Positions 27,535-36,534 of a DNA stretch of 57,904 nt are shown here, piece after piece. The stretch's first letter is position 1. Every line of letters begins with the position of its first letter. The DNA is from AAA164-E04 sp964342825 (GTDB taxonomy: Bacteria; Verrucomicrobiota; Verrucomicrobiia; Limisphaerales; AAA164-E04), in assembly GCA_964342825.1 (NCBI GenBank), contig CAYFHO010000025.1, positions 1 to 57,904 of the forward strand, read 5' to 3'. The position numbers were made by a program, and so were the translations under genes. Below the pieces are notes generated by a model. It searched no databases and had not been told where the DNA came from. It saw only the letters and a list, made by a program, of their open reading frames with translations.

Positions 27535-27984
27535 TGGAGGAATTGTGGGCAAGAGGCTGCTGTGCGGCAAGACCAAACAGAACATGTCCAGTCTCTTGAA
27601 AAATGGACCCTTAAAAATCAAAACCGGGCCCTATCGCCAGAGGATGGCTAAGGGCCCGGGGAATTTCCAGAACCAGTGTTAATAATAAGTAGGACAATGC
27701 AGGATTTTGATTTCCACGGTTTCCCGCTTCCACCAAAAAGCTTATTGAGCAAGTAAGCAAATGAGACTTACCGGCTCGGAAATCCTAAAAGTTATGCGTT
27801 TAAAAGAGCACTGTTTCTTGAAATGGTCAATAGAGAAAATAAAAAAAATATCACGAATCAACGCCCTGTCGATTCGATCCGAGCTGGATTTTTTTTCCTG
27901 ACCTGAATGAAATGAGGATATTTGGACTTAAATGAAACGAAATTTACTGAATTGAGTATCTTCAATGGAAAGAAGTAAAATTGG
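27535..27984. other. 450-bp non-coding region between def and the CPBP protease gene
   Basis: No credible ORF is seen on either strand. The left part holds the minus-strand terminator (separate entry). The right part (27660-27984) is AT-rich with several A and T runs, including T8 at 27888-27895. A tRNA-like GATTCGATCC string at 27871 has no D-arm or anticodon arm around it. The minus strand of about 27630-27830 could encode a structured RNA, with AGGATTTC and GAAATC...ATCCT able to pair, but no known RNA family was recognised. Confidence 0.5.
27611..27659 (-). terminator. Strong minus-strand intrinsic terminator upstream of def
   Basis: CCGGGCCCT (27624-27632) pairs perfectly with AGGGCCCGG (27651-27659) across an 18-nt loop. 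Read on the minus strand the stem is followed by TTTTGATTTTT. The plus side has no T run, so it acts on minus-strand transcripts. The nearest annotated minus-strand gene upstream is the cytochrome c gene over 1.1 kb away. Confidence 0.7.
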
Positions 27985-28719
27985 TTGCTCGATTTGAAAA
28001 CTGACTCTTCATTGAAACATCGATTCCTTTGCTTTGGCGTCTATCCAGCTTTGGTGGTGCCGTGTATTGGTGCTCTCTTTTATTTTGTTTGGTTCGCTGA
28101 ATCGAGTTGGGTTCAACCGGTATACGGATCAATCAAGGCCTTTACTCTTGTATGGCCTTTCCTCGCAACCACTTTCATCCTCAAGGAAAATCTGGAAGAG
28201 TTTAAAGCGCTCTTCAAGTTTTCATGGAAATCCTTTTTGGAGGGAGCAGGGTTGGGGTTGCTGATGTCCCTCTTGATCGTTCTCGTGCTTTTCTCTCCCG
28301 TCGGAAATGCTGTTGCGGAACAGGCAGGTGTGGTCCGTTTGAAGGCTGAGCAAATGGGAATTATCGAGCACTTTGTATTGTTTGGACTGTTACTTTCCCT
28401 GCTCCACAGTTTGTTGGAGGAATACTATTGGCGCTGGTTTGCTTTTGGAAATCTACACAGGTTTTGGCAATCCAAGCGGTCTGCGTATATTGTTGGGGCA
28501 CTGGGATTCGCATCTCATCACGTCGTCGTTACCACACAATTCTTTGACGGGGCGATCGGTTGGGTGTTTGGGTTTTCGGTTGGAATTGGAGGGGCTATAT
28601 GGTCCTGGTTGATGGTCCGTCACCGCTCTATCGTCGGAGCTTGGGTGTCACACATTATTGTGGACATCACATTGATGTCTGTAGGTTATTGGCTCATTTT
28701 TCACGTCGCAAAAAATTAG
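27985..28719 (+). CDS. CPBP-family (CAAX/Abi) intramembrane metalloprotease
   Basis: This is a polytopic membrane protein of the CPBP glutamic protease family. In 244 aa, hydrophobic helices fall near 20-37, 50-66, 88-106, 130-145, 165-180, 190-210 and 220-240. The family motifs are EEYYWR (145-150, usual EExxxR), H178/H179 in ASHHVVV, and SHIIVD with His223. The start is uncertain: the open frame begins at TTG (27985) preceded by GGAAAGAAG about 10 nt upstream, and another TTG lies at 27994. No ATG in frame gives a full-length protein. Family members include prenyl-protein processing enzymes, bacteriocin-immunity proteins and housekeeping proteases, and nothing nearby points to a substrate. 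Confidence 0.82.
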   Translation: MLDLKTDSSLKHRFLCFGVYPALVVPCIGALFYFVWFAESSWVQPVYGSIKAFTLVWPFLATTFILKENLEEFKALFKFSWKSFLEGAGLGLLMSLLIVLVLFSPVGNAVAEQAGVVRLKAEQMGIIEHFVLFGLLLSLLHSLLEEYYWRWFAFGNLHRFWQSKRSAYIVGALGFASHHVVVTTQFFDGAIGWVFGFSVGIGGAIWSWLMVRHRSIVGAWVSHIIVDITLMSVGYWLIFHVAKN

Positions 28720-28781
28720 TCACCCCCTCAAAATTATCTGACTAACCTTATTGAGGCCCGGTTTTTTCCAGTAGCACTGAT

Positions 28782-29168
28782 TTATTTCTTTTTGGGAGCC
28801 GAAAATTTCTCCATATATTTAATCAGTGCTTCAGCCTCAAATGGCTTTAATTTGCGTTCAAAAGGAGCCATAAGCATTTTACCTTCCTTGTCCTTCAAAC
28901 CCTTAAGGACACTCGTCATCATCTTCTCTTTTTCTTTCAGTTTTTTGGCTACTGCAGGGTCGGAATAATCTTTTACACCCGATTTCTCACCTCCCGGGGT
29001 TTCTCCCTTGCCGTCGCTACCATGACACAGGGAGCAATGACGCCTGTACATAGGCATCAATTTTCTGGGGTCGACAGTCTTTTTTTCGGCGCTCAGTGTT
29101 TCTATTGAGATTTGGGTCATCATAACGACCGTTACCAACACGGCTGGAATGTTGCAGTAAGCTTTCAT
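28782..29168 (-). CDS. Small exported cytochrome c
   Basis: This periplasmic monoheme cytochrome has 128 aa. A signal peptide (about 1-27, MKAYCNIPAVLVTVVMMTQ... TLSA) is followed by the heme attachment site CSLCH (C45, C48, H49). The C-terminal KMLMAPFERKL supplies a plausible Met axial ligand. The sequence 'CSLCHGSDGKG' with a late 'PFEAEALIKYMEKF' helix matches class I c-type domains found alone or as C-terminal modules of PVC heme proteins, such as the fusion at 33309-36458. It is divergent from the PmoA-like gene at 29359. Confidence 0.88.
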   Translation of the reverse strand: MKAYCNIPAVLVTVVMMTQISIETLSAEKKTVDPRKLMPMYRRHCSLCHGSDGKGETPGGEKSGVKDYSDPAVAKKLKEKEKMMTSVLKGLKDKEGKMLMAPFERKLKPFEAEALIKYMEKFSAPKKK

Positions 29169-29358
29169 TGTTAAATTCTTTTTGTGTTCCTCCAGGAATA
29201 TATCGGATCCAAGTCGTTGATGGATCTACATTTCTTGTGTACAGGCTTACCAATTTTGTTCAAATGACGATCCTTTGCCATTCTTTAGCTTTCATTTGGG
29301 CCTTGCTTTCAGGTTACCTTTTTATTGCAAATTGGGAGATATTTCTCATTATTTCTGG

Positions 29359-30342
29359 ATGGATTCCCGTTTAAACTTAATTCGATTTTTTTCAGCTGTT
29401 AGTCTTTTTACGGCCTCATTACTCGCTTTGCCCTCAAATGTCTTGTCTGGTGACAACGCTTATCAAGGAGTCTTGATCTCTCCAGTGGATGGCAAACTTC
29501 GGGTGGAAATCAATGGAGAATTTTTTACCGAGTATCATTACCAAGATGTGTCCCGTCCCTTTTTCTATCCTGTCATGGGACCGGACGGGCATCCCATGAC
29601 ACGCAATTGGCCAATGGCAGATGGAGAAGGTGAGGCGCATGATCATCCTCATCATCGTTCCTTTTGGTATGCCCATGGTGATATTAACGGGCATGATTTT
29701 TGGTCTGAAAGTGACAAGGCCGGAACAACTCAACATGTCGCGTTTTTACGAATCACTTCAGGACGAAAGATGGGAGTGATTAAAACCTTGAATCATCTGG
29801 TAGCTAAAGATGGAACCATTGTTGGTTCTGATGTGCGGACCATGACCATTTATAATCGTCCCAGTTCCGAGCGTATTGTGGATTTCGATGTTGAGGTAAA
29901 GGCCTCACATGGAGAAATTGTGATGGGAGATACCAAGGAAGGAAGCATGGCTCTGAGGCTTGCTCCAACCATGCGACTCAAGGGGAAAGTGGCTCAGGGG
30001 CACATCGAGAACAGTGAAGGTGTCAAAGATGGTGACACCTGGGGGAAACGTGCCAAGTGGGTGGACTATTATGGTCCGGTGCAAGGTAAAACGGTTGGAG
30101 TGGCCATCTTCGATCACCCTGGAAATCCTAGGCATCCGACCTGGTGGCATGTGCGGGATTATGGCTTGTTTGCTGCCAATCCTTTTGGAGTTCACAATTT
30201 TGAAAGAAAAGATCCTGGAACCGGAGACTTGATCATTAAAAAAGGTAAGTCCCTGAAATGGAATTATCGTTTTTACTTTCACCGAGGCGACACCAAAACA
30301 GGGCAGGTCGGGCATCGTTACGAGCTTTTCTCCAAAGAATAA
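29359..30342 (+). CDS. PmoA-family exported protein (DUF6807), copy 1
   Basis: The start at 29359 (ATG) gives 327 aa with a signal peptide (MDSRLNLIRFFSAVSLFTASLLALPS). The open frame extends further back through a TTG but that region has no similarity. The body follows the DUF6807/'PmoA' pattern: RPFFYPVMGPDGHPMTR, then the His-rich HDHPHHRSFWYAHGDINGHDFW, and later GVAIFDHPGNPRHPTWWHVRDYGLFAANPFG. The family is abundant in Planctomycetes and Verrucomicrobia beside Gfo/Idh/MocA oxidoreductases and probably acts on sugar derivatives. Despite the name it is unrelated to methane monooxygenase. It is followed 45 bp later by such an oxidoreductase, so the two likely form one unit. Confidence 0.85.
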   Translation: MDSRLNLIRFFSAVSLFTASLLALPSNVLSGDNAYQGVLISPVDGKLRVEINGEFFTEYHYQDVSRPFFYPVMGPDGHPMTRNWPMADGEGEAHDHPHHRSFWYAHGDINGHDFWSESDKAGTTQHVAFLRITSGRKMGVIKTLNHLVAKDGTIVGSDVRTMTIYNRPSSERIVDFDVEVKASHGEIVMGDTKEGSMALRLAPTMRLKGKVAQGHIENSEGVKDGDTWGKRAKWVDYYGPVQGKTVGVAIFDHPGNPRHPTWWHVRDYGLFAANPFGVHNFERKDPGTGDLIIKKGKSLKWNYRFYFHRGDTKTGQVGHRYELFSKE

Positions 30343-30387
30343 AACAACGCTTTCACATCAGAAAATTTTTATACTTCAAAAAACAGA

Positions 30388-31830
30388 ATGAAAAAAACAA
30401 TCAGCCGTAGAAATTTCGTCAAAACAGGAGCCGCCGCTGCTACCACTTTTGCCATGATCGATCCTTTTAACCGAGTCCTGGGAGCCAATGAAGAGATCCG
30501 GGTGGGAGTAGTGGGATTCCGGGGGCGAGGTAAAAGCCACATTGATGGATTCAGTCAACAGCCAGGGGTGAGACTGGCCGCCTTGTGTGATGTTGATTTG
30601 GATGTGCTCGAAAAAGGAGCCGAGAAATACAGTCAACCAGGCCAAAAACTCAAAACTTATTCGGATTATCGACGTTTGCTTGAGGACAAGGATATTGACC
30701 TTATTTCTATTGCAACCCCTAACCACACCCATTCCCTGATCAGTGTCGAAGCTATCCTGGCAGGAAAGGATGTCTATGTCGAAAAACCGGTTTCACACAA
30801 TGTTTGGGAAGGTCAGCAGATCGTCAATGCCGCTCGTAAATATGACAAGATAGTTCAGACAGGAACTCAATGTCGTTCCAACCCTGGCATGCAGGAGGCT
30901 GTTAAGTTTATTCGTGATGGCAATCTTGGAAAAGTTCGCGTCGCCCGTGGGCTTTGTTACAAACGACGCAAATCCATCGGCAAAGTTGACGGACCTCAAC
31001 CCGTACCTTCGCACATTGACTTTGATTTATGGACAGGTCCGGCTCCGCTCAAGCCTTTGATGCGGGATCGATTGCATTATGACTGGCATTGGGTGCGCGA
31101 CACCGGTAACGGAGATCTAGGTAATCAGGGGATTCATCAAATGGATATCGCACGCTGGATTCTGGGTGAAGACCAATTATCTCCCGAAGTTTTTAGCATT
31201 GGGGGCAGGTTGGGTTACATCGACGATGGAGACACCGCGAATACACAAATTGTTTTTCATAATTACGAGAAAGCGCCTTTAATTTTTGAGGTACGTGGAC
31301 TCGGCTCTTATGCCCAAAACAACGAACGATCCAAATATCGTGGAGTCGATGTCGGGGTGGTAGTTGATTGTGAGAATGGTTACATGGTTATTCCTTCCTA
31401 CAGCACAGCGACAGCGTATGAACACAACGGAAAGGAAATCCGCAAATTCTCCGGTGGTGGTGATCACTTTGCAAACTGCATCAAGGCTGTGCGAAGTCGC
31501 AAACGCCGTGATCTAAATGCAGATATCTGGGAAGGTCACGTTTCAAGTGCATTGTGTCACACAGGAAATATCTCATATTACCTTGGAGAGAATGCTTCTC
31601 CCGGTGCAGTGCTGGAGCAAATTAAAGGCGATGCTCTCGCAGCCGAATCTATTGGACGGATGCTGGAGCATATTCAGGTCAACAACGTGGATCTCAATCT
31701 GACCCCTGTCAGTCTCGGGAAAAACCTTAAGATGGATGCGACGCGAACTGCGTTTCTTGGGAATGAACGTGCGAATGAAATGTTGACACGAGTATATCGC
31801 AAGCCCTTCGAGGTGCCGTCGATTACTTAA
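30388..31830 (+). CDS. Tat-exported Gfo/Idh/MocA-family oxidoreductase
   Basis: This NAD(P)-dependent oxidoreductase is probably a periplasmic sugar or inositol-derivative dehydrogenase. The 480 aa begin with a twin-arginine signal (ISRRNFVKTGAAAATTFAM, R7/R8). The Rossmann fold follows (VGVVGFRGRGKSH, about 39-51, a modified GxGxxG). EKPVSH at 132-137 holds the conserved EKP Lys. The C-terminal domain has GDLGNQGIHQMDIARWILG, where the second-domain His lies. The Tat signal fits a cofactor bound before export. An intrinsic terminator follows at 31864. It pairs with the PmoA-like gene just upstream. Confidence 0.92.
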   Translation: MKKTISRRNFVKTGAAAATTFAMIDPFNRVLGANEEIRVGVVGFRGRGKSHIDGFSQQPGVRLAALCDVDLDVLEKGAEKYSQPGQKLKTYSDYRRLLEDKDIDLISIATPNHTHSLISVEAILAGKDVYVEKPVSHNVWEGQQIVNAARKYDKIVQTGTQCRSNPGMQEAVKFIRDGNLGKVRVARGLCYKRRKSIGKVDGPQPVPSHIDFDLWTGPAPLKPLMRDRLHYDWHWVRDTGNGDLGNQGIHQMDIARWILGEDQLSPEVFSIGGRLGYIDDGDTANTQIVFHNYEKAPLIFEVRGLGSYAQNNERSKYRGVDVGVVVDCENGYMVIPSYSTATAYEHNGKEIRKFSGGGDHFANCIKAVRSRKRRDLNADIWEGHVSSALCHTGNISYYLGENASPGAVLEQIKGDALAAESIGRMLEHIQVNNVDLNLTPVSLGKNLKMDATRTAFLGNERANEMLTRVYRKPFEVPSIT

Positions 31831-31856
31831 TCATTTTTGATTCTAATCAGACCTCT

Positions 31857-32255
31857 TCAACATGGCGGATTCCCTAAAGAATCCGCCGTTCTTTTTATAT
31901 TGGGGTTCCATTTTTGCTGATGATACCTGTAGGCTCCAACCACCCCTCCAAATGCCAACCAGCAAAGCAAGAACCCCCAGTGATCGTGATCAGGTATAAA
32001 AATGGCCTCCAGAAAGACGTCTATAACCACCGCCCCATGCCAGAGTGCATCCCATGAATTTTGGAAATAATCCTTAATCCACGCTTGCAACATCAAGGCA
32101 GATAAAATGACCCCAAAGGTGCAACCTATCTGCATGCTCAAAGCGGGAGCCATAGTCATTGAACTAAAAGCAAACAGGTATCCGACCGCAAGAATCAAGC
32201 TGTAGGTCCACCCTTTGGATGGATCATTTTGATAGTTTGGGATCGCTCGAGGCAT
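31857..32255 (-). CDS. Small membrane protein of unknown function
   Basis: The protein is not recognised. The preferred start at 32255 gives 132 aa (MPRAIPNYQNDPSKGW); the frame extends upstream to 32309 without a plausible N-terminus. About four hydrophobic segments are seen: about 18-37, 42-58, 70-88 and 92-108. Between the second and fourth lies a motif with charged and aromatic residues (SWDALWHGAVVIDVFLEAIF, then DHDHWG). It is the last gene of a minus-strand series running from lgt. The last codons of the gene are formed by the terminator hairpin of the convergent oxidoreductase gene. Confidence 0.6.
   Translation of the reverse strand: MPRAIPNYQNDPSKGWTYSLILAVGYLFAFSSMTMAPALSMQIGCTFGVILSALMLQAWIKDYFQNSWDALWHGAVVIDVFLEAIFIPDHDHWGFLLCWLAFGGVVGAYRYHQQKWNPNIKRTADSLGNPPC
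31864..31895 (+). terminator. Intrinsic terminator of the Gfo/Idh/MocA gene
   Basis: GGCGGATTC (31864-31872) and GAATCCGCC (31879-31887) form a perfect 9-bp stem with a 6-nt loop, followed by GTTCTTTTT. It lies inside the 3' end of the convergent membrane-protein gene. Confidence 0.85.
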
Positions 32256-32312
32256 ATTCGAACATTCAAGGTTTGCAGCTTTAAAACAACTGTGCGATCT
32301 CGGGCACAAAAT

Positions 32313-33269
32313 TTATTCTTCTGCCGCGAAAGCAGATTGAATTGCATTTAAGATTTCAGGTTTTGGTTCTTCATCTTTAACAATGATCCGATACCGTGAA
32401 GTCCAGGTTTGGCCGGGTTTTATTTGAAAGGATTTCTCAACTGTTGGAATAAAACAAAAATAGGGCATTTTGGGATGAAGTCGAACGTGCTGAGGATATC
32501 GAAAATTGGTGGGATGCGGAATGAGTGTTATGGAAACGGGAGCTGAGTCAATTCGGCCTGCCATTGAGACCCAGGTAGGGCGGCTGTGATTTCCATTGGC
32601 CTGAGTCAGGCCTTCATTGGTGAGCATTTTGCAAGCCTCGATAAATTCGTCTTTGGTGGCGCCTTTTCCCGCTGTGGTATGGGCATCTTCGAACCATTGG
32701 CGTGAACCACGAATCGCCATTCCGCCATAATGAAATTTTTCCAAAGTGATCGGGGATCGGGTCACACAGGATTGCGCTGATTTCATATCGATGAATCCGG
32801 TTCTCCCATCCACCATCACGGTCCAAATTTCACGAAGAATGGGTTTAGTTTCGGTTCGGTGAGAAAGTTCCACCTCAAATCCTGCTGTGTTTTCACCGTT
32901 GAATATGTTCAATACTTTTTCATGTCGAATCGAGGCATTGCCTGGTTCCCAAAAATTTAATTCTTCCCCTTCAAAGGTTGCCTTTCTCCATGCAAAAAAC
33001 AAACCATGCTGGTGACTGTGATGAGGCACTGGATAATCATCGGTAAGAATCCTTCCTGTGGGAGTTGAAATAGGGTGGATGAATCCACTTCGGGCATATT
33101 TTGGATCCACTCCCTGAGGTGCCCTGGCCGTTTTATGATAAGTCAAAACGTGATGACCATTGTTGGTGATGACGATGTGATCCTTGTCTTGAGTGCAACT
33201 CATTTTGCCTTCAACAGAACTGATCATCAATCCATGTAAAAGGCATATGGTCAGGAATAGCTTCATCAT
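32313..33269 (-). CDS. PmoA-family exported protein (DUF6807), copy 2
   Basis: This 318-aa exported protein has a signal peptide (MMKLFLTICLLHGLMISSVEG) and the same family signature as the protein at 29359: RSGFIHPISTPTGRILTDDYP, HSHQHGLFFAW and a C-terminal PHPTNFRYPQHVRLHPKMPYF. It differs clearly from copy 1, so this is not a recent duplication. It lies 39 bp downstream of the SGNH/heme-dehydrogenase fusion on the same strand. A joint role in breakdown of a glycoside is likely from context. The substrate is unknown. Confidence 0.82.
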   Translation of the reverse strand: MMKLFLTICLLHGLMISSVEGKMSCTQDKDHIVITNNGHHVLTYHKTARAPQGVDPKYARSGFIHPISTPTGRILTDDYPVPHHSHQHGLFFAWRKATFEGEELNFWEPGNASIRHEKVLNIFNGENTAGFEVELSHRTETKPILREIWTVMVDGRTGFIDMKSAQSCVTRSPITLEKFHYGGMAIRGSRQWFEDAHTTAGKGATKDEFIEACKMLTNEGLTQANGNHSRPTWVSMAGRIDSAPVSITLIPHPTNFRYPQHVRLHPKMPYFCFIPTVEKSFQIKPGQTWTSRYRIIVKDEEPKPEILNAIQSAFAAEE

Positions 33270-33308
33270 ATTTCGGTCAATTTGGGAGATCTTTTGAAAA
33301 GGTTACTT

Positions 33309-36300
33309 CTACAAATCCTGAGGTCGTAAAAACCCCTTTTGATCCTTGGTTGCACTTCGAACGGTTTCAACTTGTTCTGCAGAGATGAGCGAACCCTTGT
33401 TTCCAAATGAATTTCGAACATAGGTCAGGACTGCAGCCAGTTCTTCATTAGACAGGCCCTTGAATGGGGTCATTGGAACCAGTCCCTGGTAGGCTACGCC
33501 TTTGACTTCGATGGGGCCAAGCAGGCCATGGAGGGTCAGTTTGATCAGACGGTCAGAATCACCTGTTACCCATTCTGACTCTGCCAAGGGTGGGAATTGT
33601 GCTGCAGGCAAGCCTTGTCCGTTTTCTTGGTGGCAGGTGATGCAGTGGCCCTCGCGTCGGTAAACTTCGGCCCCTTTCAAAAATAATTCCTTTGCAAGTC
33701 CGGTCAGTGTTGTTTCAGGTGCTTTCCACTCTTCGAGTTGAATGGCTTCACCCTTGAGATGCTTTAGAGCCGTTTCATAAACAGGTTTGATCCAGGGATC
33801 CATCGGTTGATTTCCAGCTTTTTGAACGATGGGTAATCCTTCGCTGGGTTTTAACCATGAAGCCGCGACAATCGCTTCCAGCCTGACTCTTCCGTGTGGA
33901 TCACGGGCAGCATTTTTGAGCAGTTTCCCTGCATCTGGAATGCGATGTTGGTTGTATCTGATTGCTCGAACGGCGGCCGATCTTGCTCTGAAATCGTTTG
34001 CTTTGAGCAAGCGGTTCACAAGATCAGGATCGATTCGATCAAGTCCCCATTCGACCCACATGGCTTCTGTCAATAGTTGTTCATAATTGGAAAGATTCGC
34101 ATTTAATTTTTGAATCCAAGCATTCAGAGCAGTCATCACTTTTTCGGGTTCGCGTCCCCTCAACTCACGGCGAGTACGATAACGGGTCCTGTATTCAGGT
34201 AGTTTCAGATTCTCCAAAAGTTGCGGAATGGTTGCGTCGGCAATTTTTGCGGGTTTGACAAGTGGACGTGACGGATATGTGATGCGGTAAATTCGCCCAT
34301 GAACATGATCGCGCAGTGGATCTCTGGCACTATGTTGCATGTGACCAACCAGAACATTATGCCAATCGACCAAGTAAAGAGATCCGTCAGGTGCGAATTC
34401 CATGTCAACCGGGCGAAAGTTACCATCATTACTTTTCAGTAGATCTTGTCTGAATCGGCTTTCGAATCCAGTGCCTTCATCTTTCATGGAATGCTGTTTG
34501 GTTCCAAGGAAGCCAATGGTGTTGTGAATCAGCAAGTCACCCTGGACTTCGTCTGGAAAATGACGGCTGGAAACAAATTCGAGACCGGATGTTGGACGAA
34601 CACGATGTGCATTTTCGATCAGGTTGATAGGGTTTGGTGCAAAGGATCCGTATGGAACCGAGACAGTGCCGGGCGTCATCCACCTTACATTTGGGTCGGA
34701 TGTATCGGTAAAAAAGATTTGCCCCCAATCATCAAAGGCCGTTCCCCAGGGATTCGGGATGGATAATCGCGCTGTTCGTTCCAGGTGCTTTCGGTTTGGA
34801 TCAAATCGGAAGAATCCACCATTTGAACTACGCACAGGGCCGTAAGGTGTTTCGACATTGCTGTGGAGAAAAGTACCTTCCCCCATGTAAATTGCCCCAA
34901 CCGGATCCGCACAAAACGCGCTGATCACGTGATGAGTGTCATGATCATCAAATCCGCTGAGTATGGTCTCCTTGAAATCGGCCTGATCGTCTCCATCCAT
35001 GTCTTTCAATAGAATCAAATGGTTGCCTTGCGCGACATAGACGCCTTCAGGAGCGAATTCGAATCCTGTTGGTAGATGTAGCCCATCAGCAAAGATGATT
35101 TCTTTGTCAGCCTTGCCGTCCCGGTTGACGTCTTCAAGAATGATCAGTTTGTCATTTGGTTTTGAATCTCCCGGTTGGTAATGGGGATAACTAGGCATGG
35201 TCGAAACCCACAGGCGACCCTTGTTATCAAATGACATTTGAACCGGATTTGCCAAATTGGGGAAAGTTTGTTCACAAGCAAACATTTCAATGCGATACCC
35301 TTCAGGCAAAGTCATGGTTTCAATGGCTTCCTCTCCGTATTTATATTCAATGGATCCGTTTTTTCGGCTTGGACGATAATTACTTTCTATGATCGGTAAC
35401 GTGTGGGTTTTTGAATCAGCCTCCTCCAGATCAAAACTTTCTCCTGAAAGTACTGCCCAGATGGCCTGGTCCCGATTGGAAGTCATCTCCTCCAATTTTT
35501 TGAGTTCATGCGGGTAGTTGTCTGGACCGAACGGCTTGTGTCTACGGCCATAGACATGAACACCGTTTGGGATTTTATAGAGTTTATTCCAGATCCAGTT
35601 TTTTTCCTGGACGGCCGCATGGAGAGAGGCTTCGTCCACGCTTGATGCCTCATAAGGGGCCAGTAGAGCGTCTGCAAGAAAGGGGGCCAAAATGGAATAT
35701 CCTGCACCTGTCAGTTGAAATCCGTCCGATGTTAATGGTTGCTCGGAGGCATCATACCATTTCTGGCTGGCGGCGAATGCGTTCACAAAAAGTACATTCA
35801 TCTCCAGTGCCACATCTTCCATGGCAGCGGTGTAGAGAGCCAAATTGGCATTCTCTACCTGTCCATTCGGGGTGCCAACCGTGTTTGACAGATCTTCAAA
35901 TGCAATCGGAGAAACCAGGGCAAGCTGAGGAGGTGCGGTTCCGTTGTAACTTTGAGTTCTTGTGTGGCGTACAAAGTCGCGGAGTTCTTCCTTGAAGGTC
36001 TCCAATCCATCCTGCCCGTTGAAGGATTCATTGTATCCGAAGAAAGCAATGATGGTATCTGCTTTCAAACGGGTTAACCAGGCATCGGGCGAGTCATAGG
36101 TACCGTGACCCGTATGTCCCGAACCCCAGCGATCCTTGGCGTCGGAAAGAGGAGGATAATATTTCTCTGCCCCGGGAAATGCCCACGGGGAGGGGCGACC
36201 TGAGTGGGGACGGAACCCAGGGGTGTTTCCTTCGTCAGCCATATTCCTGATCACCAGACGATGTTGTGCGTGTCGTCGATACAATTCGGTTTCAAAGAAA

Positions 36301-36458
36301 CCGTGCAGCATCATTCTGGAGGCCAGGCCGTTTCCAAGCAGAACAACATTGGACTCTGGACTGAGGTTCAATTTCTGGGCTCCATGAATGCACGTCTGGA
36401 TACACAACCAGCATGTGATCATGAGGGTGGTCATGGCTTTAGGCTTGATCATGACCAA
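33309..36458 (-). CDS. SGNH hydrolase / PVC-type heme-binding dehydrogenase / cytochrome c fusion
   Basis: This is a large exported multidomain protein of 1049 aa with a signal peptide (about 1-26; start at M1 or M9). An SGNH-type domain (about 34-275) has VLLGNGLASRMM and later AFFGYNESFNGQDGL. The PVC 'membrane-bound dehydrogenase' beta-propeller (about 385-760) starts at LPEGYRIEMFACEQTFPNLANP and contains Asp-rich blades such as DVNRDGKADK and DMDGDDQADF. Next come alpha-helical HEAT-like repeats (about 780-900) and a cytochrome c domain with CITCH (C939, C942, H943). The family is characteristic of Planctomycetes and Verrucomicrobia. It probably oxidises a sugar or alcohol and passes electrons through the C-terminal heme. 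It precedes the second PmoA-like gene. Confidence 0.9.
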   Translation of the reverse strand: MVMIKPKAMTTLMITCWLCIQTCIHGAQKLNLSPESNVVLLGNGLASRMMLHGFFETELYRRHAQHRLVIRNMADEGNTPGFRPHSGRPSPWAFPGAEKYYPPLSDAKDRWGSGHTGHGTYDSPDAWLTRLKADTIIAFFGYNESFNGQDGLETFKEELRDFVRHTRTQSYNGTAPPQLALVSPIAFEDLSNTVGTPNGQVENANLALYTAAMEDVALEMNVLFVNAFAASQKWYDASEQPLTSDGFQLTGAGYSILAPFLADALLAPYEASSVDEASLHAAVQEKNWIWNKLYKIPNGVHVYGRRHKPFGPDNYPHELKKLEEMTSNRDQAIWAVLSGESFDLEEADSKTHTLPIIESNYRPSRKNGSIEYKYGEEAIETMTLPEGYRIEMFACEQTFPNLANPVQMSFDNKGRLWVSTMPSYPHYQPGDSKPNDKLIILEDVNRDGKADKEIIFADGLHLPTGFEFAPEGVYVAQGNHLILLKDMDGDDQADFKETILSGFDDHDTHHVISAFCADPVGAIYMGEGTFLHSNVETPYGPVRSSNGGFFRFDPNRKHLERTARLSIPNPWGTAFDDWGQIFFTDTSDPNVRWMTPGTVSVPYGSFAPNPINLIENAHRVRPTSGLEFVSSRHFPDEVQGDLLIHNTIGFLGTKQHSMKDEGTGFESRFRQDLLKSNDGNFRPVDMEFAPDGSLYLVDWHNVLVGHMQHSARDPLRDHVHGRIYRITYPSRPLVKPAKIADATIPQLLENLKLPEYRTRYRTRRELRGREPEKVMTALNAWIQKLNANLSNYEQLLTEAMWVEWGLDRIDPDLVNRLLKANDFRARSAAVRAIRYNQHRIPDAGKLLKNAARDPHGRVRLEAIVAASWLKPSEGLPIVQKAGNQPMDPWIKPVYETALKHLKGEAIQLEEWKAPETTLTGLAKELFLKGAEVYRREGHCITCHQENGQGLPAAQFPPLAESEWVTGDSDRLIKLTLHGLLGPIEVKGVAYQGLVPMTPFKGLSNEELAAVLTYVRNSFGNKGSLISAEQVETVRSATKDQKGFLRPQDL

Positions 36459-36534
36459 ACTTTACCGTGTGTTGAAAAACTTAACAAGATTCTAGCCATC
36501 AGGAATGGTCTTGGGGCAATGGCCTTGGTATGCT

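Noticed and set aside
27866..27895. tRNA-like T-loop string (GATTCGATCC) followed by T8
   Set aside because: The T-stem does not pair and no D-arm, anticodon arm or acceptor stem can be drawn around it.
28726..28767. CCTCAA/TTGAGG hairpin and T6 between convergent CPBP and cytochrome c genes
   Set aside because: The stem is only 6 bp with a 19-nt loop, and the T run is 5 bp away. It is too weak to call a terminator.
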